Shown here one piece after another: positions 49,770-61,500 of a stretch of 64,000 bases of DNA (position 1 is its first letter; every line of letters starts with the position of its first letter). The notes beneath the pieces are model-generated. The model saw nothing but the letters and a program-made list of their open reading frames with translations. It was not told the origin of the DNA and did not search any database. The translations under genes were made by a program, and so were the position numbers. Source of the DNA: Trema orientale (taxonomy: Eukaryota; Streptophyta; Magnoliopsida; Rosales; Cannabaceae); NCBI GenBank assembly GCA_002914845.1, contig JXTC01000050.1, positions 988,125-1,052,124 of the forward strand, read 5' to 3'.

Positions 49770-50190
49770 GGAAATTTGATTTTTTATGGTATTTTTTTCA
49801 AAAAAATTGAAAAATCCTGGAATTTGAAATTGTTTTGAAAAAATCTCGGATTTAATTATAAAAATACCACTTTTAAAAGTATTTAGAAAAATATACTTTT
49901 TATTGATTGATGAGATACTTAAGGTAACTAGTCGAGTTACCTGAGGTATCTTGAACAGTTACTTCAAGTAATTAGATTGGTTATTCTAAGTAACCTAACT
50001 GGTTATCTCGAGTACCATTAAAAAATACCAAATTGAAAGAAAAATGGTATTTTTCTAAATAGTTTTTAAAGTATTATTTTTCTAATAATACTTTTAAAAA
50101 GTGATATTTTTCTAAATCAATCCTGGATTTTTCAAAAAAAATATGTCAAGGATTTTTCAAACTTTGGTGTCTTGGGCCTGGAATTTTGTA
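49770..50190. repeat. AT-rich foldback repeat, copy D, with four 22-bp modules
   Basis: Immediately follows copy C. Inverted arms (GAAAAATCCTGG... and ATCCTGGATTTTTC) enclose four contiguous 22-bp units at 49919-49940, 49941-49962, 49963-49984 and 49985-50006, plus a partial fifth. Each unit reads roughly CTNAAGTAACTTGANYGGTTAC. Confidence 0.75.
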
Positions 50191-53095
50191 AATATCCCAT
50201 TAAGTATTCGCATTCCCGACCCAGAAAAATGTTTCTTATGCCTTTTATGCCGAGCACAGAAGGCCCATGCCATCACGGGTATAGAGATAGTGCAGCATAC
50301 CTAACGAAACTTCTCGACAAAGATAAGCAGACAACCCCCTTCACGAAGATAATACAAAGGTAATTTATTCCATTTTGGTACAGCACTCCCATTCATCCTA
50401 TCCCGACTGATATCAAATCTCACAGGCCTAAATTACACCAAGAAAATTTCAACATTATTTCAAGTCACTTACAGGAATATTTTAGCATTTGCAACGTTGC
50501 TAAAATTAAGACGGACCATTAAGATAGAAGATATGGATATTTTGTTATATGCATCAAGGGGCAGCCGCAGTGAGCATTTGAAGAAAAATTCAATAGTAAA
50601 CCCACAAAAAAAAAAAAAAAAAAAAAAGGAAGGGTTGTGTGGAGGAAGAACACATTCAAGGGAAACTCAAAAGCTCTGCACTCGAAGAATTCTTCCTAAT
50701 GAGAAACACAAGTATATCCATAGTTAATTACGTTATGATATATTGGTGCACGATTAGCCGCTCCATTAAATGTATATGAAAATCATCATAATATGAGGAT
50801 CAAATAGTACAAAAAGTATAATTTTGAGAGTTAATGGTGAATATTAACCTTTTTTTTTTCATGTCGTAAATCGTATACAATTTTGAATGTTAGAATACGG
50901 TATAATTTCTCTATTACATGATAAACTTAACCTTTTTGACGAAATTCTGTAGACCAATTAGTTTTTTTTTTTTTTTAAAAAAAAGAAATTACATTATCTC
51001 CTTTCATTTTTTTGCTAATTTATGAAAGGGAAATTAAAAAGTGTGTTCTTTTTTTATACTACATTTAATAAATGTTTATTTTCCTCTTTTTATACTTAAA
51101 TTTCCGCACTTGGTATATTTATTTATATACCAGTTTTTAAGTTATACACTTATTATATTAATTTTTAACTAGATATATTATATTTTATATTTGGTATATA
51201 TATTGATATACTAGTTATTTTGCTATATTATTTGAAATCAAACTTTTATTTAAAATAGGCGCAAAATTCAGTCATTTTGCCACAAGAACTCATATTAAAG
51301 GTAAATGTGCATTTTAAACAAAAAATAAAAAAGATAATTTTTATTGACATTTATTAACAAATTAAAATCACAAGGTATACCAAGGGTGAAAAGATATTTT
51401 AATAGAAGTAAATAAGTATAATGAAAATTGAGTATCAGATTTTTTCTTTCTCAAAAACCCTAGCTACTCTTGACCATCTTTTCTTCTCTCTTTTGTAGGT
51501 CTCATGCCTTAATTTTTATCCAACTAGAGACATAGATATTTTCATTTTTGTTTTCTTAAATTTCTCTCTGGTAAGGTTTTTCTTTTCCCTTTCATTTTTC
51601 TATTTATATGATCTTTCCATATATTTAAAGGTACTTATCTTCTTAGATTTAGACTTATTTTATCTTTTTACATAATAGCCAAAATATAATTGTCAAGTTA
51701 GATTTATATATAATAATAAGGATCATATCATAAAAAATCCATTACTTTTAGCCTTTTAGCTAACAAAACTTACGTCTTTTCATTAATATCAAATAAAACT
51801 TTCTTTTAGTATTTTTTAATCAAATCTTATCGGATTCACATAAATAGGAGTTTAAAATAATCTATTAGTATCCACAGAAATAACTGGAAAGCAACTATTT
51901 AGAAAAAAAAAAAAAAAAGAGGTCTGTAATCTATTAGGAATCCAACAGTAATAACTCTCAACCACATAATTTTTTTTTTTTGAATTCTGTTATCTGATTT
52001 CAAAAGTTAAAAACATTCGTTTTTAACAATTTAACTCCAATTTTAACTATACTTATAGATTCAGTGAGATTAGATAGAAAAATACAAATAGAATGTTTTA
52101 CTTAATATTAGTAAAAATGCGTAGATTTTTTTGATAAAAGGCTAATGTCATGATTTTTTTTTATATTATCCCTGTAGTAATATTACATTCCTCAGGAATT
52201 AATATTGTAACCTTATAAAATGCAAAATAATACGGAGTCTCATCTCAAAAAAGGAAAAAAGAAGAAAGAGATTTTATCATAAAAAATGGTTAATTTCACA
52301 ATGACCCCAAACTATGGTATTTGTACTATAACGGCTTCCAAAAACTATTTTTTGTCCAATAGACAATTAGTTAACAATTTTTAATTTTTTTAAGGGAAGT
52401 GCCAGTGGTGAGACAATGGCAAAATTTAGGGTAGTGTACTAGATAAATTGAAAATACTTAGTCTAAATTGATTTAACGACTATAATTCAAGGATTATTTA
52501 TTAGTGAATTAACCTTAAAAGTTTTCTCTTTAACAATGGATGAATTATGTTATATCATTTATCCTTCTACGTCATCTTTTAAATTGTGGCCCTACCATAA
52601 AAAGATTTATCAAAGCATTAATGAAAGATGAATGAACAATATTTTTCTTGAACAAATTTTAAAATATATTTTTAAATTGTATTTAAGATGAAAGTCCGAT
52701 ACCTTCAAGAAGGGTTTATTTGCAATAATAAAATGATAAAAAAATATAGATTCCAAGTGTGGCAATGCCAAGTAAGTTGGCACAAAGTTTGGCACAAGAG
52801 TCCACATATGCGGAATTTATAACTCATTTTCCCAGGGAAATTGACTCAAGGAGTTGAGAGTTGGGTTGATCATTGACTCGTTGGTGATTTGGAGGAGTAT
52901 GCAAGACAACATTTTAGATTATTAGTAAGTAATATCAGAGTAATCTTCACGTTTTGTTCCTTAAAACAAGCAGGTTTCTATGCCGTGTCATACGATTAAA
53001 TGAAGCATAGCCAAATTTACATTAGAAACTGCATTAATCTTTTATTACCTGAAAGATAAATGTCAGAACATTGTCTATAACAAATAATAATAATA
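50191..53095. other. AT-rich intergenic DNA
   Basis: No gene called. The part 50200-50740 is less AT-rich and holds two short plus-strand frames (50172 and 50497) without similarity, with a 23-base A run at about 50607. At 51858-51950 a diverged duplication, AATCTATTAG..ATCC, flanks an A run. The remainder is low complexity. Confidence 0.4.
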
Positions 53096-53100
53096 ATAAT

Positions 53101-53876
53101 TGTTGGTGTGGATTTTGGTCCGTGAACCAACGCGCGCCACGCGCCCTTGAGTGGTTCTCCCTCAAGAGAGGCCAAAACCCAGATTTGATGTAGGTGTGGT
53201 CCATACAACCTTGAAAAAGGTCGTGCCTGGACTGTTCACCAACTAGTGATGAGTGGTACCGGTGTGGTACCTGCCAAATCTCCTCAACAGAAAAATGATT
53301 AGTGGTTCCCTCAATGAAATATTCGATGGAATAGTGATGCAGTAATAAATGACGATGAGAGGAGAAAAGGCAAATAGGGTTTTTGGGATTTGTGGCGGCT
53401 TGCCTCTTTCAGGCGATTATGAGGCTATTTATAGTGGTTTTGTGGTCCCCCAAAAGTTAGGGTTAATACCCACGTGTCCTTGCAAATATAAAAGAAGGAC
53501 CTTACCTACCCGCCTGTACGGTCGCGAGTACGCGATTGGGCCAGATGTCAGCCTCTCCTGAGTCTGCATTTTCTTTACTCTCTTTTCTGGTCGGACTTAT
53601 GCTTTCATACTTTTGGTCGGCTATTTATTGGTTCCATTAGTCTTTCGTTTAGGGTTCCTGCTCGGACAGAAGCATGAAATCCAACCACGATGGTTTTACC
53701 TTAGGGAGCATGGCCATGACGTAGCTTCTCCTTTTCTACTTGATCGGCTCTTTTTCGTGGTACGATGTGGCTTCACTTTTGGTCGGCCAGAGAGACTGAT
53801 TGGGAACGACGTCGTTTTTGGTCGATATCGCGTCATGTCGTTTCCTTAGACACTTGGGGAAAATTATCCCCCAACA
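53101..53876. mobile_element. Solo LTR of an LTR retrotransposon
   Basis: A 776-bp block that is clearly GC-richer than its surroundings. It begins TGTTGG and ends CCAACA (TG...CA with a 6-bp inverted end). ATAAT lies directly outside on both sides (53096-53100 and 53877-53881), a 5-bp target duplication inside an ATA microsatellite. A TATA-like AAATATAAAAGAAG lies near 53485, with a polypyrimidine-rich second half. No internal coding region, so it is a solo LTR left by recombination. Superfamily (Ty1 or Ty3) not decidable from the LTR alone. Sharp ends suggest it is not very old. Confidence 0.85.
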
Positions 53877-54061
53877 ATAATAATAATAATAATAATTGAC
53901 TTTCTTCAAGTGGGGTAAGGTGATAGCCTGAAGGTATGGACTTGCCACAAGTTGTATTTGGAACAGTTACGAATCTAATTCAAATTATAAATAAGTAAAG
54001 AGATTTTTTTTAAAATTGGCAAACCAAATTTGCCAGTAGGGGCAATAAGGATGCGGGGGAG

Positions 54062-54233
54062 CGATCACCCACTACCTAAGATCTCGGTACTAGTTCGAGT
54101 CACACTGGAAATAAGCGTGAAAACCTATTATCTTGGGTGAGAATTGGGTAGTAGTAAGTATTTTTTTTTAAATTTGTAATAAGTGGAGGTCATTAGTTAA
54201 GCTCTACTTTAAAAAAAAAAAAAAAAAAAAAAA
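54062..54233 (+). mobile_element. tRNA-derived SINE, plus orientation
   Basis: Contains a polymerase III B-box-like TAGTTCGAGTCAC, then CACTGGAAATAAGCGTGAAAAC, GAGAATTGGGTAGTAGTA, GTCATTAGTTAAGC and a poly(A) tail ending at 54233. The flanks GATGCGGGGGAG (54050-54061) and GATGCGGGAGAG (54234-54245) form a target duplication (11/12). The tRNA-like head is partly missing, so the copy is 5'-truncated. Confidence 0.82.
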
Positions 54234-54896
54234 GATGCGGGAGAGATCGTCATTAGATGTTTAGAAACTTCAGTTAATTTTTTCTTTTTTTAAAAAAAAA
54301 AATAACGATATATTCAATCCAATTTTTGTTTTCTTCTTTCTCATATTGTTTTTCAACCTACTAAAAACACAACCATGATGTGATCATCATACACTAACCG
54401 AAATTTAGGACTCAGATCTAAAAATTTTAGAATTAGTCTCAACACCTCTATTACTATATCTAAACCATTTAAAAAAAACGTTGTAGGATACTCGTTGAAT
54501 TTATTACTATAGTCTATATAGAAGTGGATATCACATTCTTAAATTTGCATGTAAGTGTATGTTATAAAAGTGCTTTTTTTTGGTCAGTATTAAATTTGAA
54601 TATTGGAGTTTTAAATGCTGATATATCTTGGTTCTTTTTACTTTAATTCTACAATAATTTAGTTGTCTTTGTATGGAAAGTTCTTTATTCTGGGGTAAAT
54701 ACCAAATCCAAATCCAAATCCAAATCCAACCCCAAATTGATTTACCTTTTTTTTTTTTAATACATTTCTCTTAATTTTAAATGCAGAAAAAACAAGATGC
54801 AGTTCCCTTGAATGTTACTTATGAAAATGACTATATAGCCCTTCAACCAAAAGAAGCAAATTAAGAATTCTCTTCTCTCTAGTTATAACAATATGG

Positions 54897-55105
54897 GTTT
54901 TTATTTTTTTTTCCTGAAAAAAGTGGGGCTTAACTAATGTCCTTACTTATTACAAATTAAAGGAAAATATCTACTATTACCCAATCTCCACCCTACTCTA
55001 TTAGGGATTATAAGTTTTCACGCTTATTCTCAGTGTGACTCGAACCTAAAACCAAGATCCAAATAATGAATACTCTTACCACTGAAGCTAACTCACTTCG
55101 TCAGC
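54897..55105 (-). mobile_element. tRNA-derived SINE, minus orientation, fuller copy
   Basis: Read on the minus strand: GTGAGTTAGCTTCAGTGG (A-box-like TTAGCTTCAGTGG), then TTTAGGTTCGAGTCAC (B box), the same body as the copy at 54062, and an A-rich tail. TATAACAATATGG occurs at 54884-54896 and at 55106-55118, a perfect 13-bp target duplication. About 209 bp. Lies 400 bp upstream of the beta-galactosidase start. Confidence 0.88.
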
Positions 55106-55344
55106 TATAACAATATGGATTATGGCTTCCTCTTCTGTGATAAAGTCACAAAATTAGAGTTATGTCATGAGGAGTTTATTGTCACTTCATTTTTCTAACA
55201 ACTCAAAAAGTATCAACTTATAAATTATAATTAAAAGACATATGGTTACAAAATACAAGTACAACTTACAATGAAAACAATAAATGAATAATTTTTTCCC
55301 CCTATAATACATACAAACAATGCTTCTCCATTCATCATATGAGT

Positions 55345-55404
55345 AATATATATATATATATATATCCTCCGTTAACTGCGAGAGGCTTTGGCTCTGAGAG
55401 AATC

Positions 55405-55453
<49 letters not shown>

Positions 55454-55516
55454 TAGCTCATGAAATTAACTTCATGATCAGCTGAGGGGCTTTAAATATA
55501 TTGTTGTATATGATTA
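55345..55516 (+). promoter_or_regulatory. TA/GA microsatellite leader of the beta-galactosidase gene
   Basis: Two TA runs (about 55347-55364 and 55406-55427), the second running into a GA run that ends near 55453, 64 bp before the start codon. GA-rich leaders are common in plant genes. Length variation here could affect transcription or translation. No distinct TATA box can be chosen because of the TA runs. Confidence 0.45.
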
Positions 55517-58500
55517 ATGGAGATGATGATGATGAAGTGGTTCTTGTTGCTATGTATAAGTTTCGCATTGTCATTTGCGGCTTTCACCAGTAAAGCTCTC
55601 GCTGCCGGCGATGTAACGTACGACGGCCGGGCTTTGATTATTGAGGGTCAACATAAAATTCTTTTCTCCGGTTCCATTCACTATCCGAGAAGCACTCCTG
55701 AGGTATTACTCTACATTTTTCTTCTTAATTTTGGTTCTTCTCATTAATTTTCTTATGCATTATGATTTATGATTCTTATTTTCTTTATGTTGACAAGAAT
55801 AATAACTTCGTACTTATCATAAAATGACAACTACAACAACAATAATAATATAATAATAAGTTAATAACATTGTTAAAAAAAAAAGTAGAAAGAAATGAGA
55901 GAAAACGATAGTCGATGACCAGAGGAGAGAATATTGAAATCATCTAATTCTCATTGTCTCTAGTTGGTAAGAACAAGATATTTTGTGCGTTAAATCACGA
56001 AGTTAACGCCTGCCCTTCTTCCATTTAATTGCATGAAGTTTTATACACATATTGTATGCATGTATTTATATATGTACATATATATGTATGTAGCAATTAA
56101 TGAATAAAATATTTATAGAGAAATCCAAAATGAAAATATAAGTCAACTACATGGTAATGGTACTATACACAGTGTTCGAGATAATTAATACGCTCTTCAT
56201 AGAAAAGGAAAACTACACGTATGTTTTAAAATTTATCCATTGTAAGAATATTACAAACGTTACGTCCATTATTGTTTCTTGAATTGTTATTTGTGGCCCC
56301 TTTTTTTTTCAATTTTCCTTAAAAAGTTTGTGGCCAAAATTTGTTATTGTTAGGCCTTGCTTAATATCATGTTTGTTTCTTTCATTTAAATAAATAACAG
56401 AGACAAAAATGATTCTAAACAAGCACATCGTGCAATGTTATGTTTAATTTGTCGTCTTTTTACTCTTGTTTTTACGTGCGATCATCTTCAAAATCCGTAC
56501 GTTTTGCCTTCTTTACACAATTTTCTGGGAAGATAGATACTGCTCCAGTTTTTCTCATTAGGGAATACAGATAAATATCTTTAGTATTTCTGGATGTTTC
56601 AAAAATTAAAATAAGAGAAAATTACCCCCTTGTTCCCTGATTTTTGCCAAACATTATATTATACCTGAGATAATTGATTTTTGCACATATATTTTAGTAC
56701 AAAGTTTGCAAAAGTAGTCTCACTTTGCCCTAAAATTAATTTTTTGGCTGACCACTTATTTGGTAAAGTGAGACTACTCGTTAATTTTAGGACAAAATAT
56801 ATACAAAAGTCAATTATTTCGAGACTAAATATAACAGTTACCGATAGATCGATAGAAAAGGTACTTTATCCTTAGAATGATAATGAGAATACCCTTTGAT
56901 ATATAATTTAGTAAAGAGGAGCATAATACTAGCTAGTTTGCATATTTGGTATACCCACTAACAAATTTCCCCCAGATGATGCAAACTCCATGCTTTTCTT
57001 CTACTTTTTGGCCTTTGTTTATATTTAACTAACGTTGCTACACTTGTTCTCACTTTACACATAAAACCAAATCACCTAACAAACCCAACTGAAGTCTCTT
57101 GGCTCTTATAGAAAAGAAGAAAAAAGAGTTCCTAAACTTTTTGCACTCACTCATGGATAAGATTATAATGAATGGGGGCAAGGAATATGGATTTGGGTAG
57201 GTACAAACCCACCTAGAAACAAACAGGTATTATTTTGTATGCCTAAACGACGTCGTTATCACATTTTCGGATAGTCCATGTGTATCTCAATAATCGTGAC
57301 ACACCGTATTATGAAGGATATTGGCATTATCACATATTTAGTATTGCTGTGTTTTAGAAAAATCACTAACATTTTAGCAATAGCAAAACAATAAGCAGTA
57401 TCCGAAGTCAAAAGTTAGAATTTTCTAACTTCTTAGAATAAGAATATAATTATTGTAATGGTTTCCTTGTCACTCAAATTATTTAGCGGTACCATATCAC
57501 ATGTGACAAACACATCAAGCTATGAACTCCATAAACAATACAAAGTTAAAAATAGTAACATACTAAACTATCTATTTGTGTAATACTACGAGGTACATGA
57601 TATAAAATCCAATACCCCTTGACCTATCATTTTGTTATTGAGGACTATAATCACATGAGTCATTGCATCAATTACGATAACTAATAATAATTTCATGTCA
57701 TCTTTTGCAGATGTGGTCGTCCCTGATAGCCAAAGCCAAAGAAGGAGGTCTAGATGTAATGCAAACATATGTATTCTGGAACCTTCATGAACCCCAACAA
57801 GGGCAGGTGACCCAACTCCCTATCTCTCTCGTCTATATAATTAACTAAATATATATATATATATGGAGGAGGTTTTAATGGTTACGTCTCCATGGGTAAC
57901 CATCATTAAAATGCGTGTAATAATAAATTTATTATTTAAATTAGGAAACTACTAAGTTGACTTTCTAAAAAAGTTTTATAATATCAATGCCAATTAATTA
58001 CAATAAATTTTGCTGCCCAACTACCAATGTAATTAAAACCGTTAGATTTTCATCCAACGGCTAAAAAGACAGTAACTATCGATGGGTAAATATAGCAGTA
58101 ACCATTGAAACCTCACCCATTATATATATAGTTATATGCTAATTCTGCAAATGGCCAAATCTCTGTTTTACAGTATGACTTTAGTGGAAGAAAGGACCTT
58201 GTAAGATTTATTAAGGAGATCCAAGCACAGGGACTATATGCTTGCCTTAGGATTGGACCTTTCATTGAGAGTGAATGGTCCTACGGGTATGACTAGAACC
58301 ACCCTCTTTAAAATTAATTAACAAGGTCATTCAACAAAATTTCATTTTGGAAGAATGCAGCAAATTTATAATTAATTACTAGGGATAATATCAAAAAAAA
58401 AAAAAAACCACCACTTTTAGTGTTTTATCAAAAAAAAAATCTACACATTTTCATTTATATCAAATTAAACCTTTAATTTACATTTTTTTATCAAATTGAA

Positions 58501-61500
58501 CTGGGCCCACACACTTAGTCAAATTTGGATGTTTAGTTTGTTGAAAAAGACAATTTTACTATTTAAACTTATATAACATATATTACAAATAATAAATATT
58601 GGAACTAATTATTCTTGTCATTCTTTTTTTTTAAAAAAAAAAATATTTTAATGAAAATAATAATTATTAAGAATAAAAACTTTTGTCATTCTTTTTCTTT
58701 TTAGCATTTAATTGTTTTAAATAATTCAAACTCATTTTAGTTTCAAAATTTAATATTAACACTAAAAATGATTTTAAAAAAAGAAAGAAAAAAATGAGAA
58801 ATTTTTAAAATTTTTGTCATTTTCTCTCTCTTTTTTTTTAATTTTAATTTTTTGAATAATTTAAACTCTTGAAAAAAAAAAAGAAGAATAAAATGAGAAT
58901 TTTTTTTTTAACTTGTCTTTCTTGTTTTTAAATTGTTTTGAATAGTTGAAGCTCTTATTATTTTTAGTAATTTTTAATTAAAATATTTTTTTTAAAAGAA
59001 AGATAATAATAATTGGTTTTAATTATATAATATATTTTTTATGGTTTAAAAAGTAAAATTGTCTTTCTAAACAAACTAAAATTTCAATTTTGACTAAATG
59101 TATTGGCTCGGTCTTATTTGATAAGAAAATGTAAATTGAATGTTTAATTTGAAATAAATAAAAAAGTATGGGTTTTTTTTTTTAATTTTATAAAACACTA
59201 AAAGTAATGTGTTTTTTTTTTTCGATATTATCCCTTAATATATACCCATTTCGTTTACTTCTAGGGAAAAATAAAAATAAAAAATGTTATGGTGGTGCAG
59301 GGGTCTGCCCTTTTGGTTACATGATATTCCGGGCATTGTCTACCGTACTGATAATGAACCCTTCAAGGTAAAAAAGTGTTAATTAATTGTGATGTCAACC
59401 TCTTTTTTTTTTATATATAGAAAACTTAGAACAAAGATACATATAAGAAGACAAGTAATTGAACTTAGTTACTTTTTCTTAAATTACAGGAACAAATGCA
59501 AAGGTTCACTAGTAAAATAGTCAACATGATGAAAGCTGAGAGACTTTATGCTTCACAAGGTGGGCCAATTATACTGTCACAGGTAAAGCATATATTACAA
59601 ATTAACTTGCTCAGTGAAATTGCAATAATGTAGTTATAAATTTGGGTTAATTGAATAAGAGTTGAGCATGTGTATGTAATGTAATATTTTCTTTTTAAGA
59701 TTGAGAATGAGTACAAAATGGTGGAAGGAGCTTTTCATGAGAAGGGAGAAGCTTACGTTCGTTGGGCTGCAGCAATGGCAGTGGGGCTTCAAACTGGTGT
59801 CCCGTGGGTTATGTGCAAGCAAGACGATGCTCCGGACCCAGTTGTGAGTTTTGTGACATCCACTAATTTTTTTTCGATAATCAAAAACAAATTTTCATTA
59901 AGAAAGAAGAATTCGAAGGGTATCAAATTAAATGAATAAGATTACTCATCCCAAAATTTTTATGTCTCGTCATGTCGTATTAATCAAATAACGTCACAAC
60001 ATTCTAAAATAATGAAAGTGCTTTGAATGGAATTGTTAAAGAAAATAAGTTATTAGAATATGAAGTGAGTTATTTGTTTCGTGAAACAAGAAGGAGACAA
60101 CAAAAATTTGGGACATAAGATCTCTGTCCAACAAGTTAGCCCCCTTATAAAAAAAAAGCATCCTTTACCATCTTCATAGCCTCCTCACCAAACCCTTTTT
60201 CATCTAGAAAGAGCATTATTTATCTTTTTCATGTGCTCCTTAGCAGCCTCTTTTTCATCTTGTGAAAGAGCATTATTACCATCCTCATTGGCTCATTACT
60301 AGCTCAATTTTTTATCTAGTAGAAAAAATATGCATTCTATTGTATAGAACGATTGGGATTCTAGATAAGTGAAGACAGATTAAGAACTTGAATAATTTGT
60401 TGTAGATTCACAATTTTACCAACATCTCATCTACATCTTGTTCAGATTAATACGTGCAACGGAATGCGATGCGGCGAAACGTTTGCTGGACCCAATTCCC
60501 CTAATAAGCCTGCTCTATGGACAGAGAACTGGACAAGTTTGTATGTGCTAGGCAAATGTTCCATTCATTACAAATAAGATACATGTTTATGTGGCTTACG
60601 ACCACTCTTTTTCTGCCCCAAGTAAACATTTTTCTTTTTTGTTGAAGCTATCAAGCATACGGTGAAGAAGAATACATTAGGACACCGGAAGATATCGCGT
60701 TCCACGTTGCACTCTTCATTGCCAAAAAGGGAAGCTACGTAAATTACTATATGGTAAGATAGTCTAGCTCATGAAAAATTCTGGTACCAAATATGTTTTG
60801 ATTATATGACATCTATCATAATGTTTTTTTTCTCATGGTAAAACGGTTTTCTACATTTAGTATCATGGAGGAACCAATTTCGGAAGAACTGGCTCTGCAT
60901 TTGTAACTACGAGTTATTATGATCAAGCTCCTATTGATGAGTATGGTAGGCTTCAACTATATGATTCTTTTTCAGTTGCTTATTTCTGGTATTGATACAA
61001 AACCTGATTAGCTTATTGTTACCAGGTTTTACTAGGCAACCAAAGTGGGGTCATCTCAAGGATCTGCATGCTGCAATAAAGCTATGCTCAAATGCTTTAC
61101 TTTCTAAAAACCAGACTACTCTCCCCTTAAGCCAACTACAACAAGTAAGACCACTAATTATATCTACCAAAACAACCAAAAGAAGAAGAGCCAAATCCAG
61201 TTCTCTTTTCTCCTTCCCTGATGGTAAATATGTTTGATCTTGTTTCTCCAGGCCTATGTTTATGGAGACTACAACTCAGGAGAATGTGCTGCTTTCTTAG
61301 TGAACAGTCATAGTAGAGATGCCAACGTCGTTTTTCACAATGTGTCATATTTTTTGCCTCATAGTTCCATTAGTATCCTACCAGATTGCAAGACCGTTGC
61401 CTTCATAACTTCCAAGGTAATAAAATATTAAGAAGACAATACATTATTCCCAAGGATTGGTATCACTACATTTGATGTAGTACCACCTTTACCATTCATG

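Noticed and set aside
53349-53849. Frames of 70 and 78 codons
   Set aside because: They lie entirely within the solo LTR and show no gag, pol or host similarity.
54062-55105. tRNA genes suggested by GGTTCGAGTC-like boxes
   Set aside because: The boxes belong to SINE heads with A tails and target duplications; no cloverleaf with an acceptor stem can be drawn.
55517-55528. Alternative starts of the beta-galactosidase at the internal Met codons MEMMMM
   Set aside because: All give the same signal peptide; the first ATG is kept by convention, and the later ones cannot be excluded.
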